Origin: Phycisphaerae bacterium
GTDB lineage: Bacteria > Planctomycetota > Phycisphaerae > Phycisphaerales > SM1A02
Direction of reading: 5' to 3'
DNA: 6,092 bases
Assembly: GCA_002690755.1 (NCBI GenBank)
Contig: NZFT01000118.1
Span: 23,592 to 29,683, forward strand
This document shows positions 1 through 6,092 of this stretch, piece by piece. The stretch's first letter is position 1, and every line of letters starts with the position of its first letter. Under the pieces are notes generated by a model. It had not been told where the DNA came from. It saw only the letters and a list, made by a program, of their open reading frames with translations, and did no database searches. The position numbers and the translations under genes were made by a program.

Positions 1-205
1 CCCCGGCGGCGTCGGCGACCAGCAACACCCAGTCCGGCGGATCGACGCCGTGACGGCGTTCCACGACGGCGGGAATCCCCTCTTCGTCGAGAATCAGACG
101 CACCGCATCGAGTTCGCTCCGACCGGCGGCGGAGACGAGCACCACCGGCGGATGCGCAAGCGGATCGTCCTCGAACGGTTCAAGCGGGCCGGAGGCGTCG
201 CTCAT
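1..205 (-). CDS. DUF2007-like small protein, N-terminal 68 residues (runs off left edge)
   Basis: Only the first 68 codons are in the window. The start ATG (205-203) overlaps the preceding TGA stop (204-202) as ATGA, which fixes the start and suggests translational coupling. A loose purine-rich stretch (AGGGGTGGGGC) lies just ahead. After about 18 acidic and proline-rich residues comes a beta strand (PPVVLVSAAGR), a helix (SELDAVRLILDEEGIPAVV) and a second strand (DWVLLVADAAG). The order strand, helix with a 'L..EGIPAVV' end, then strand is that of DUF2007, a small ferredoxin-like fold called 'putative signal transducing protein' with no proven role. No signal peptide or membrane segment is visible. 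The family call rests on pattern memory and half a domain; another small alpha-beta domain is possible. That a gene exists here is much surer than its family. Confidence 0.6.
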   Translation of the reverse strand, partial: MSDASGPLEPFEDDPLAHPPVVLVSAAGRSELDAVRLILDEEGIPAVVERRHGVDPPDWVLLVADAAG

Positions 206-1500
206 GCCCCACCCCTGGTCTCGCGACCGGCCGCGAAATCCATGGGGTCGATCCGGTCTTCGGGTCCGATCGTGGCCTCGCCCCGGACCAGTCGCCAACC
301 ATCGATGTCCGCGGCCTGGAATTCGACCGGAGTCCCCGCCGCGCGGCCGTCTCTCGTGTTCCGGAGGATCCGACCCGTCCCACCGTCGTCCTCGACCGAA
401 TCGACCTGGATCCACGCGTGTTCGACCCGACCCTCCACATCGCGGTCGAGCGGAATCCCCGCCAGCAGGACGAGCCCTTCCGGCGTCGACGCGCGGGCCG
501 CGACCGCACGGCTCCAGCTGCGCCGCGCGATCGCCGATGATCTGACGGTCGCCGCGTCGCTGCGATAGATGGAGGCGTCCGCGCTCGAGAAGTGCGCGGC
601 CGCCTGCCCGGGCCAGGTCCAGATCCTCTTGAAACTTCCCTTCGGTTCGATGTCGCACACCGCGGCTCGGCGGGCGAGGAGCGGATTCGGTGTCTCCTGC
701 GACAACGCGGCCCGGTCCGCCTCGTCACCGAGGCTCTCGGGATCGAGGGCCTCGATCGCCTCCCGCCATGGAATCAACGCGACGTCGATTCCAGGGCCGA
801 TCGAATAGGGAATCTCCGGCGGCGGCGGACCGTCTTCGAGCAGGAGCCCCGCGACCGCGTCGAGCATCCGGGATGCCGCGGAAGCGCGGGCCCCCGGCAC
901 CTCGAGCAGCTCCAGTTCCGGCAGCCCGCAGCGAAGCAGGCCCCGGGTGAAGAGCCAGACCGTCCCCTGCTCGAGATCCTCGGACGTCGACACCGCCTGA
1001 ACCCGCCAGAGCACGTCTTCCGGCGGTCCGAATTCGGCATCGAGGAGCTCACCGTCGATCTCCGCCTCGTCGAACCACTGTCCGGTGGAGGCGTCGAGCA
1101 CCGCGATCGAACCTTCGTGCGCCGTCGCGATGCCGACCAGCTTCCCCCAGTCGATTCGCGGATCCTCGGCGTCAAGCAGGGATTCGACGATCAGGGTGAA
1201 TCGGGATGCGGCGACCCGGCCCGCGATCGCGGGCGGCACCTCGTCCATCCGCTTGGTCCGCTCGAGCGAGATCACCACGGGCGCGGCTCGGCCGGGCACC
1301 CGCACCACGACGGACCATGGGTTCCGTTCGTCGGCGGACGGCAGGAACTCCAGCACCTCGACCGAAGCCTCGAGCACCCCGGCCAGTCCCGCCAGGAAGG
1401 CGTCGGCCTCGAACGGCGCGCCCACTGAAAGCGGTACGGCGAAGGTCACCGGCCACGGCTCCTCCGGACGCCACGCGGGATGCGTTCCGCCTGAATCCAT
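202..1500 (-). CDS. DUF4026/DUF2314-type hypothetical protein, 432 aa
   Basis: This is a complete gene of unknown function. The start ATG (1500-1498) shares its A with the leuS TGA stop (TGATG). No strong Shine-Dalgarno precedes it, so reinitiation after leuS is likely. The stop is TGA at 204-202. Residues about 15-225 resemble DUF4026: a 'WPVTFAVPL' strand, a long helix (about 31-48), and a later helix (about 208-222, 'SRMLDAVAGLLLEDG') followed by 'IDVALIPWREAIEAL' at 238-252. The C-terminus, about 341-405, resembles DUF2314 (YegJ-like): 'EHAWIQVDSVEDDGGTGRIL', a Gly/Arg-rich turn, then 'VEFQAADIDGWRL'. The two domains are known to occur together. The protein is soluble-looking and acidic, without a signal peptide or membrane helix. 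The family match is from memory of conserved patterns, not a search. No enzymatic residues can be assigned. Confidence 0.8.
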   Translation of the reverse strand: MDSGGTHPAWRPEEPWPVTFAVPLSVGAPFEADAFLAGLAGVLEASVEVLEFLPSADERNPWSVVVRVPGRAAPVVISLERTKRMDEVPPAIAGRVAASRFTLIVESLLDAEDPRIDWGKLVGIATAHEGSIAVLDASTGQWFDEAEIDGELLDAEFGPPEDVLWRVQAVSTSEDLEQGTVWLFTRGLLRCGLPELELLEVPGARASAASRMLDAVAGLLLEDGPPPPEIPYSIGPGIDVALIPWREAIEALDPESLGDEADRAALSQETPNPLLARRAAVCDIEPKGSFKRIWTWPGQAAAHFSSADASIYRSDAATVRSSAIARRSWSRAVAARASTPEGLVLLAGIPLDRDVEGRVEHAWIQVDSVEDDGGTGRILRNTRDGRAAGTPVEFQAADIDGWRLVRGEATIGPEDRIDPMDFAAGRETRGGA

Positions 1501-4406
1501 CAGTTCGCCACCACGTTCACGAGTTTCCCGGGAACGACCACGACCTTCCGGATGGTCTTGCCTTCGACCAGCTCGCGGATTCGCTCGTCCGCGAGCGCCG
1601 CGGCTTCGAGGGCGGCCGCGTCGGCATCCGCCGGAACGGTGATCCGGCTCCGCACCTTGCCGAGCACCTGCACCGGCACCTCGATCGAATCGTCCTGAAG
1701 CATCGCCGGATCGAACGCCGGCCAGTCCGCGAGCACCACGCTCCGTCCGGCCCCGGCGTCGGGCCTGAGCTTCGCGTCGATCTCCTCCGCGAAATGCGGA
1801 ACGAACGGACCGAGGATGCGGTTGAAACGATCGAGCTGATCCGCGGTCACGCCCACGCCGGTCGCGGTGTTCACGAACTCGATCATCGCGGCGATCGCGG
1901 TGTTGAACGCGAGCCGCTCGATGTCGTCCCCGACCTTCGCGACGGTCCGATGCAGGGCCCGTTCCACGTCCTCGTCGGGCTCGGTCCGCAATCGGAGCTC
2001 GCCGGTCGACTCGTCGACCGCGAGTCGCCAAGCCCGCTGCAGGAATCGATGGACGCCGACGATGTCCCGGGTGTTCCAGGGCTTGGAAGCGTCGAGGGGG
2101 CCCATCGCCATCTCGTAGAGTCGGAAGGTGTCCGCGCCGTAGTCCGCGATCACGTCGTCGGGATTGATCACGTTCCGGAGCGACTTCGACATCTTGGCCA
2201 CGATGCGTTCGACGGTCTCGCCCGTCGCGATCTCGACCGCCGGACCGTCGTCCGACTCGCGGACCTCGTCGACCGGGACCAGTGATCCGTCCGCCCGCTT
2301 GAACGCGAAGCTCGTGATCATGCCCTGGTGGAAGAGGCGACCGACCGGCTCGGGCGTCGAGACCTCGCCCAGATCGAAGAGGATCTTGTGCCAGAACCGG
2401 GCGTACAAAAGGTGAAGCACCGCGTGCTCGGCGCCTCCGACGTAGAGGTCCACGCCCCCGAAGTGATGTCGGGACGCGTCGAACGAACCCTCGTCGGCGA
2501 CCGACGGTTCCGTGTCGTCTCCGCGTTCCGATCGCATCCAGTACCGCTCCGCGGCGCGGGAGGCGAATCGTTCGTCGTTTCCGGGGTCGCAGTACCGCAG
2601 GTAGTACCAGCATGATCCCGCCCAGCCGGGCATCGTGTTGATCTCGCGCCGAACCGGGGTGTCGGCCGGAAGCACCGCCGGATCGACCCCCGCCTCGCCC
2701 GCGGTCGTGCGGACCCAGTCCACGGCCTTGCCGAGCGGCGGCGTCGGCTCGTCCGACTCGATCGGTTCGTAGTCCTCGAGATCGGGAAGGCGGACCGGCA
2801 GCGCAGCGTCGGAGACGGGGTGGTGATCGCCGGCGTCGTCGAAGACCACTGGGAACGGCTCGCCCCAGTAGCGCTGCCGGCTGAAGAGCCAGTCCCGCAG
2901 TTTGAAGTTGATGCGACGACGGCCGCAGCCCGCGGACGCGAGCCACTCGATCATCGCGGCCTTCGCGGCATCGGTGGCGAGCCCGTCGAGCGAGACCGCG
3001 TCGTTCGCGCTCGCGACGGCGACGCCGCCATCCGTCCGCGCCTCGTCCCAGTCGTCGCAGGCACCGACCGTGTCGACGGAGGCGGCGACCACCTGTCGGA
3101 TCGGAAGGTCGAAGGCACGCGCGAACTCGAAGTCCCGCTGATCGTGGGCGGGAACCGCCATGATCGCGCCCGTCCCGTAGCCCATCAGGACGTAGTCCGC
3201 GGTCCAGATCGGCACGCGTTCGCCGGTCGCGGGATTGATGGCGTACCGGCCGGTGAAGACCCCCGTCTTCTCCTTCGAGTCGGCCATTCGATCCACGTCC
3301 GCCCGGTTTCGGGCCGCCGCCACGTAGGCCTCGATCGCCGGATCCGCATCCGCCCCGGCGACGATCTCGTCGACCAGCGGATGTTCGGGGGCGACGACCA
3401 TGTAGGTCGCGCCGAAGAGCGTGTCGGGACGGGTGGTGAAGACGTCGAGCGTCTCCGCGCCGCCCTCCACCTCGAACCGGACCAGTGCGCCGTCGCTCCG
3501 GCCGATCCATTCCCGCTGCATGATCCGCGTGGACTCGGGCCAGCGAATCAGATCGAGATCGTCGAGCAGCCGCTGGGCGTAGGCGGTGATCCGGAACATC
3601 CACTGCCGGAGCGGCTTTCGGACCACGGGATGCCCGCCGCGTTCACTGCGACCGTCGATGACCTCCTCGTTCGCGAGCACCGTGCCGAGCTTCGGACACC
3701 AGTTGACGGTCTGCTCGCCGAGGTAGGCGAGCCGACGACCGTCGACGTACCGCCGGCGGGCTCCGGCGTCCATGGCCGACCAGTCGAGCGCCGCTTCGTC
3801 TTCGTCGGTGGGGACCACCTCGCCCGACGCGAGGCCCGCCTCGAGCTCCGCGATCGGTCGCGCCGCATCCACCCGCGGATCGAACCAGGATCCGTAGGCA
3901 CGAAGCCAGATCCACTGGGTCCACCGGTAGTAGTCGGGATCGATGGTGGCGAATTCGCGGGACCAGTCGTAGCTGAATCCGAATCGCTTCAACTGTCGGC
4001 GGAAATTGTCCATCGCGGCCTGGGTGGTCTCGCGGGGATGGACCCCGGTCTGCACCGCGTACTGCTCGGCCGGAAGCCCGAACGCGTCGAAGCCCATCGG
4101 GTGCAGGACGTTGAATCCTCGCATCCGCCTGTAGCGGCACAGGATGTCCGTGGCCGTGTAACCCTCGGGATGCCCGACATGGAGCCCCGCCCCCGAGGGG
4201 TACGGAAACATGTCGAGACAGTAGAACTTCGGACGACTCGGATCGAAATCCGCGTCCCCGGGATTCGGCGTGCGATAGACGTCGGCTTCGTCCCAGACCG
4301 CCTGCCATCGTTCTTCGATCGCAATGGCCATCTCGACGTCGTAGCGACTTCGCACCGATGTGTTCTCGTCTCTGGCGTCGCCGTCGAGATTCGTGGGCGT
4401 GGTCAT
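1500..4406 (-). CDS. leuS: Leucyl-tRNA synthetase (LeuRS), 968 aa
   Basis: This cytoplasmic class Ia enzyme joins leucine to tRNA-Leu using ATP and hydrolyses misacylated products. The signature HIGH is HVGH at residues 76-79 (4181-4170) and KMSKS is exact at 738-742 (2195-2181). The CP1 editing domain keeps TTRPDT (324-329) and GYGTGAIMAVPAHDQRD (409-425), including both aspartates of HDQRD, so proofreading should be active. LRDWLFSRQRYWGEP (503-517) is the conserved re-entry into the catalytic core. The anticodon-binding helices span about 780-900 and the small C-terminal domain about 908-968. The protein is about 100 residues longer than the E. coli enzyme (860), partly from an insertion at about 175-222. 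The zinc-module cysteines are mostly gone: only C237 of NWCP remains. The ATG at 4406 has a good Shine-Dalgarno and no better in-frame start upstream. It probably heads an operon with the two genes that follow. Confidence 0.98.
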   Translation of the reverse strand: MTTPTNLDGDARDENTSVRSRYDVEMAIAIEERWQAVWDEADVYRTPNPGDADFDPSRPKFYCLDMFPYPSGAGLHVGHPEGYTATDILCRYRRMRGFNVLHPMGFDAFGLPAEQYAVQTGVHPRETTQAAMDNFRRQLKRFGFSYDWSREFATIDPDYYRWTQWIWLRAYGSWFDPRVDAARPIAELEAGLASGEVVPTDEDEAALDWSAMDAGARRRYVDGRRLAYLGEQTVNWCPKLGTVLANEEVIDGRSERGGHPVVRKPLRQWMFRITAYAQRLLDDLDLIRWPESTRIMQREWIGRSDGALVRFEVEGGAETLDVFTTRPDTLFGATYMVVAPEHPLVDEIVAGADADPAIEAYVAAARNRADVDRMADSKEKTGVFTGRYAINPATGERVPIWTADYVLMGYGTGAIMAVPAHDQRDFEFARAFDLPIRQVVAASVDTVGACDDWDEARTDGGVAVASANDAVSLDGLATDAAKAAMIEWLASAGCGRRRINFKLRDWLFSRQRYWGEPFPVVFDDAGDHHPVSDAALPVRLPDLEDYEPIESDEPTPPLGKAVDWVRTTAGEAGVDPAVLPADTPVRREINTMPGWAGSCWYYLRYCDPGNDERFASRAAERYWMRSERGDDTEPSVADEGSFDASRHHFGGVDLYVGGAEHAVLHLLYARFWHKILFDLGEVSTPEPVGRLFHQGMITSFAFKRADGSLVPVDEVRESDDGPAVEIATGETVERIVAKMSKSLRNVINPDDVIADYGADTFRLYEMAMGPLDASKPWNTRDIVGVHRFLQRAWRLAVDESTGELRLRTEPDEDVERALHRTVAKVGDDIERLAFNTAIAAMIEFVNTATGVGVTADQLDRFNRILGPFVPHFAEEIDAKLRPDAGAGRSVVLADWPAFDPAMLQDDSIEVPVQVLGKVRSRITVPADADAAALEAAALADERIRELVEGKTIRKVVVVPGKLVNVVAN

Positions 4407-4411
4407 CGATG

Positions 4412-4418
4412 CTTCTCC
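4412..4418 (-). promoter_or_regulatory. Ribosome binding site of leuS
   Basis: The minus strand reads GGAGAAG here. The GGAG core is separated from the leuS ATG by 8 bases, a normal Shine-Dalgarno distance. It supports the start at 4406, and it contrasts with the two downstream genes, which start on stop-codon overlaps with weak or no such signal. Confidence 0.75.
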
Positions 4419-4462
4419 GGTCGTCGTGAGCCGCGGGGCGTTCCCTCCGCGCCGATCGACCC

Positions 4463-4468
4463 ATGATA
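4463..4468 (-). promoter_or_regulatory. Possible -10 element for the leuS operon
   Basis: The minus strand reads TATCAT, five of six matches to TATAAT, in an AT-richer patch between the hairpin and leuS. It would give a leader of roughly 50 bases. No convincing -35 box lies 16 to 18 bases upstream (at 17 bases it reads ATCTCC, two of six matches). This is a guess from position and composition. Confidence 0.25.
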
Positions 4469-4492
4469 CGTGGATACGGCGTCACGGAGATA

Positions 4493-4528
4493 CCGACGCC
4501 CGCCGCGAAGCATCGAGGCGGGCGTCGG
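4493..4528 (-). terminator. Hairpin downstream of folC, probable terminator
   Basis: There is a perfect 12-bp inverted repeat: arms 4493-4504 and 4517-4528 (CCGACGCCCGCC on the minus strand pairing with GGCGGGCGTCGG), with 12 bases between. The loop can zip up three further pairs (4506-4508 with 4513-4515) past a G-A mismatch, leaving a tetraloop. It begins 26 bases after the folC stop and ends 86 bases before leuS, the place expected for a terminator. The following minus-strand bases (TATCTCC) are not a clean U tract, so it may be a weak terminator, an RNA 3'-end stabiliser, or need Rho. Confidence 0.65.
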
Positions 4529-4529
4529 G

Positions 4530-4545
4530 GAATTCATGCGAATTC
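4530..4545. repeat. Paired GAATTC palindromes around a 4-base spacer
   Basis: The sequence is GAATTC-ATGC-GAATTC, lying between the folC stop and the hairpin. Each half is itself palindromic, so the unit is both a direct and an inverted repeat. It is AT-rich compared with its surroundings. It could be a short protein-binding site or chance; nothing else supports a function. Confidence 0.35.
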
Positions 4546-4554
4546 GTCGTGACC

Positions 4555-6092
4555 TCATCCCACGGGGGAAGCGGTGTCCTCCCGGGACTTCCGCAGGACT
4601 TCCAGATACTTGATGGTCTCACCGACCAGGTAGAAACTTCCGGTGACGCAGATCAGATCCTCGCGACTCACGGCGCGGGCCGCGAGCTCCAGCGCCTCCT
4701 TCAGGGTTTCCGCGGTCTGGCACATCTTCCCGCTTCGTTCCATGAACCGGCGACGAAGTTCCTCGGGCTCCACGGCCCTCGTGTTCCGGACGGCCTTCGT
4801 GAAGATCACCTTGTCGGCGCCGAGACTGACCCGGTCGAGGAGCGAATCGACGTCCTTGTCCTGACCGCAGCCGAAGACGCAGACCATCGAGTCGTAGGGC
4901 ACGTGCGCACCGACGCAGCGCATCAACGCGGTCAGGGCGTCGGGGTTGTGGGCGCCGTCGACGAGAATCCTCGGACGATCCCAGACCAGCTGCATGCGGC
5001 CGGGGATCACGGTCTCCTCGAGCCCCTCGGTGACCACCGACTCGGGACATTCGAAGCCGATCGACTTCAGATGATCCACGGCGGCGAGGGCGAGCCCGCA
5101 GTTGAACGCCTGATGTTCGCCCGGCAGGGGCACTGGAAGGTGCTCAAGCCGGCTGGTCTCGGTGTAGAGGCAGACCCGGTTGTGGGGGCCCAGCTCCACG
5201 GTCGAGCAGAACCGGTTGCTGAACTCGATCTCCTTGTTCACGACCCGGATCGTCGTCCCGACGGATTCCGCCTTGTCGCGAAGCACGCGATCGACGTCCT
5301 CCTGCTGCTGCCGCGTGATCACCGGAACACCCGGCTTGATGATCCCCGCCTTCTCGGCCGCGATCTTCTCAAGGGTGTCCCCGAGGATCCTCGTGTGATC
5401 GAGTTGGATCTCCGTGATGACCGAAAGCACCGGCATGATCACGTTCGTGGAGTCGAGCCGACCCCCGAGTCCGACCTCGACGATCGCCACGTCCACGGCC
5501 TGCGCGGCGAAGTGCATGAACGAGATCGCGGTGATCGCCTCGAAGAACGTCGGCCGCTCTCCGATCTCCGTCGCCGCCTTCGCGAGCGCCTTCATCGACT
5601 CCGTGAACTCGTTCTTGGTGATTCGCTGGCCGTTGATGCAGATCCGCTCGCGGATGTCGACCAGATGCGGACTCGTGAATTCGCCGACGCCGTAGCCGCA
5701 CTTCCGCAGCATCGCGCTGATCATCGCGATCGTCGACCCCTTGCCGTTGCTGCCCGCGACGTGGATCGCCCGGAACTGATCCTGCGGATCACCCAGCGCG
5801 GCAAGCAGTGCTCGCATCCGGTCGAGCTTGAAATCACCGTGCTCGTCGTACTTGACGACTCGTTGTCGTTCCACGTCGGTGAGTTCGAGGATCCACCGGA
5901 CCGCGGAGTTGTACGTGCCGATCCGGTCGACGGAGCCGGTCCTGGTGGCCGGGGCCGTCTTGGGTTCGGTGGCGGACCCGGAGACCTTCGCCCCCTCGGA
6001 CTTCTTGCCCGGGGACTTCTTGCCCGGGGACTTCTTGCCCGGGGACTTCTTGCCCGGGGACTTCTTGCCCGGGGACTTCTTGCCCGGGGACT
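4555..6092 (-). CDS. folC: Bifunctional dihydrofolate/folylpolyglutamate synthase, 5' end outside window, with lysine-rich N-terminal extension
   Basis: The cytoplasmic enzyme adds glutamate to dihydropteroate and then to tetrahydrofolate, using ATP. Counting from a GTG codon at 5874: P-loop GSNGKGST (41-48), FTSPHL (66-71), PTFFEAITAISF (108-119), VEVGLGGRLDSTN (132-144), LDHTRILGDTLEKIAAEKAGI (158-178, holding the usually carbamylated Lys of AEKAGI) and VDGAHNPDA (305-313). All hallmark residues are present. The GTG is not the real start: upstream, in frame and without a stop, comes IGTYNSAVRWILELTD, the usual first helix of FolC. Before that lie about 55 residues rich in Lys, Ser, Pro, Gly and Thr, ending at the window edge in SPGKK repeats. 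No plausible start codon is visible, so the gene begins beyond 6092. The visible 511 residues already exceed the usual 420-450. The extension could be a linker from another fused domain. A hairpin follows the TGA stop. Confidence 0.95.
   Translation of the reverse strand, partial: SPGKKSPGKKSPGKKSPGKKSPGKKSPGKKSEGAKVSGSATEPKTAPATRTGSVDRIGTYNSAVRWILELTDVERQRVVKYDEHGDFKLDRMRALLAALGDPQDQFRAIHVAGSNGKGSTIAMISAMLRKCGYGVGEFTSPHLVDIRERICINGQRITKNEFTESMKALAKAATEIGERPTFFEAITAISFMHFAAQAVDVAIVEVGLGGRLDSTNVIMPVLSVITEIQLDHTRILGDTLEKIAAEKAGIIKPGVPVITRQQQEDVDRVLRDKAESVGTTIRVVNKEIEFSNRFCSTVELGPHNRVCLYTETSRLEHLPVPLPGEHQAFNCGLALAAVDHLKSIGFECPESVVTEGLEETVIPGRMQLVWDRPRILVDGAHNPDALTALMRCVGAHVPYDSMVCVFGCGQDKDVDSLLDRVSLGADKVIFTKAVRNTRAVEPEELRRRFMERSGKMCQTAETLKEALELAARAVSREDLICVTGSFYLVGETIKYLEVLRKSREDTASPVG
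5998..6092 (-). repeat. Perfect 15-bp tandem repeat (at least 6.3 copies) coding for PGKKS units in the folC N-terminus
   Basis: The plus-strand unit GGACTTCTTGCCCGG repeats without a single mismatch from 5998 to the window end: six full copies and five bases of a seventh. On the minus strand it encodes Pro-Gly-Lys-Lys-Ser. Fifteen bases is five codons, so gain or loss of units keeps frame. All six frames of the unit are stop-free; the frame is assigned by its continuity with FolC. Identical codons in every copy point to recent expansion or ongoing homogenisation. The array continues past the edge, so its true length is unknown, and it could be collapsed or expanded by assembly. Confidence 0.95.

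Noticed and set aside
50..2285. Several plus-strand open frames of 100-360 codons opposite the DUF4026-like gene and the end of leuS
   Set aside because: They overlap real genes, are compositionally biased (Arg/Pro/Ser-rich), and look like GC-driven shadows.
1501..3603. Long open minus-strand frame continuing upstream of the DUF4026-like gene through the leuS region
   Set aside because: It is the out-of-frame shadow of leuS. Its translation is an Arg/Gly/Asp-rich stretch with no family pattern, while the leuS frame carries all synthetase motifs. Real protein begins only at the ATG at 1500.
2820..4466. 548-codon open frame on the plus strand
   Set aside because: It is antisense to leuS. High-GC codon use suppresses stops in this frame, and the product has Arg/Asp/His/Val-rich composition without recognisable domains or a ribosome binding site.
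4407..4492. Leader of leuS considered as a T-box, leucine attenuator or other riboswitch
   Set aside because: The 86 bases between the hairpin and the start codon are too short for a T-box, lack its conserved motifs, and show no leucine-rich leader peptide. Only weak alternative 4-5-bp stems (for example 4432-4436 with 4447-4451) are visible.
5998..6092. Repeat array considered as CRISPR
   Set aside because: The 15-bp units are directly abutted with no spacers and lie inside an open coding frame.
1..6092. Search for mobile elements, tRNA or rRNA genes, toxin-antitoxin, defence or phage genes
   Set aside because: Nearly all the sequence is accounted for by four minus-strand genes. There are no transposase motifs, terminal repeats, tRNA-like folds or small gene pairs, and composition looks even throughout.

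Overview
The window is GC-rich, ordinary chromosomal DNA with all recognisable genes on the minus strand, so it reads right to left. The best guess for the organism is a member of the Planctomycetota, possibly Phycisphaerae. This rests mainly on the leucyl-tRNA synthetase, which carries a roughly 48-residue insertion ahead of the NWCP motif and a zinc module stripped of cysteines, a form I associate from memory with that phylum. It is an inference, not a phylogeny.

Layout from right to left. (1) 6092-4555: folC, bifunctional dihydrofolate/folylpolyglutamate synthase. Its 5' end lies outside the window. Its frame stays open through a low-complexity N-terminal extension and into a perfect 15-bp tandem repeat encoding Lys-Lys-Ser-Pro-Gly units. 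(2) 4554-4407: a 148-bp gap with a perfect 12-bp-stem hairpin that probably ends folC transcription, a possible weak promoter, and a good Shine-Dalgarno for the next gene. (3) 4406-1500: leuS, complete, with intact synthetic and editing motifs. (4) 1500-202: a 432-residue protein of DUF4026/DUF2314 type, whose start overlaps the leuS stop by one base (TGATG). (5) 205-1: the start of a small DUF2007-like protein, overlapping the previous stop by four bases (ATGA) and running off the left edge.

leuS and the two genes after it therefore look like one translationally coupled operon. folC looks like a separate upstream unit. Two genes are housekeeping enzymes (folate polyglutamylation and leucine-tRNA charging). 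The two downstream proteins have no established function, and their coupling to leuS does not by itself say what they do.

I see no mobile element, CRISPR array, tRNA, rRNA, phage gene or defence system, and nothing that amounts to a new biological system. The most unusual item is the perfect in-frame repeat array at the folC N-terminus, followed by the close coupling of two uncharacterised genes to leuS.
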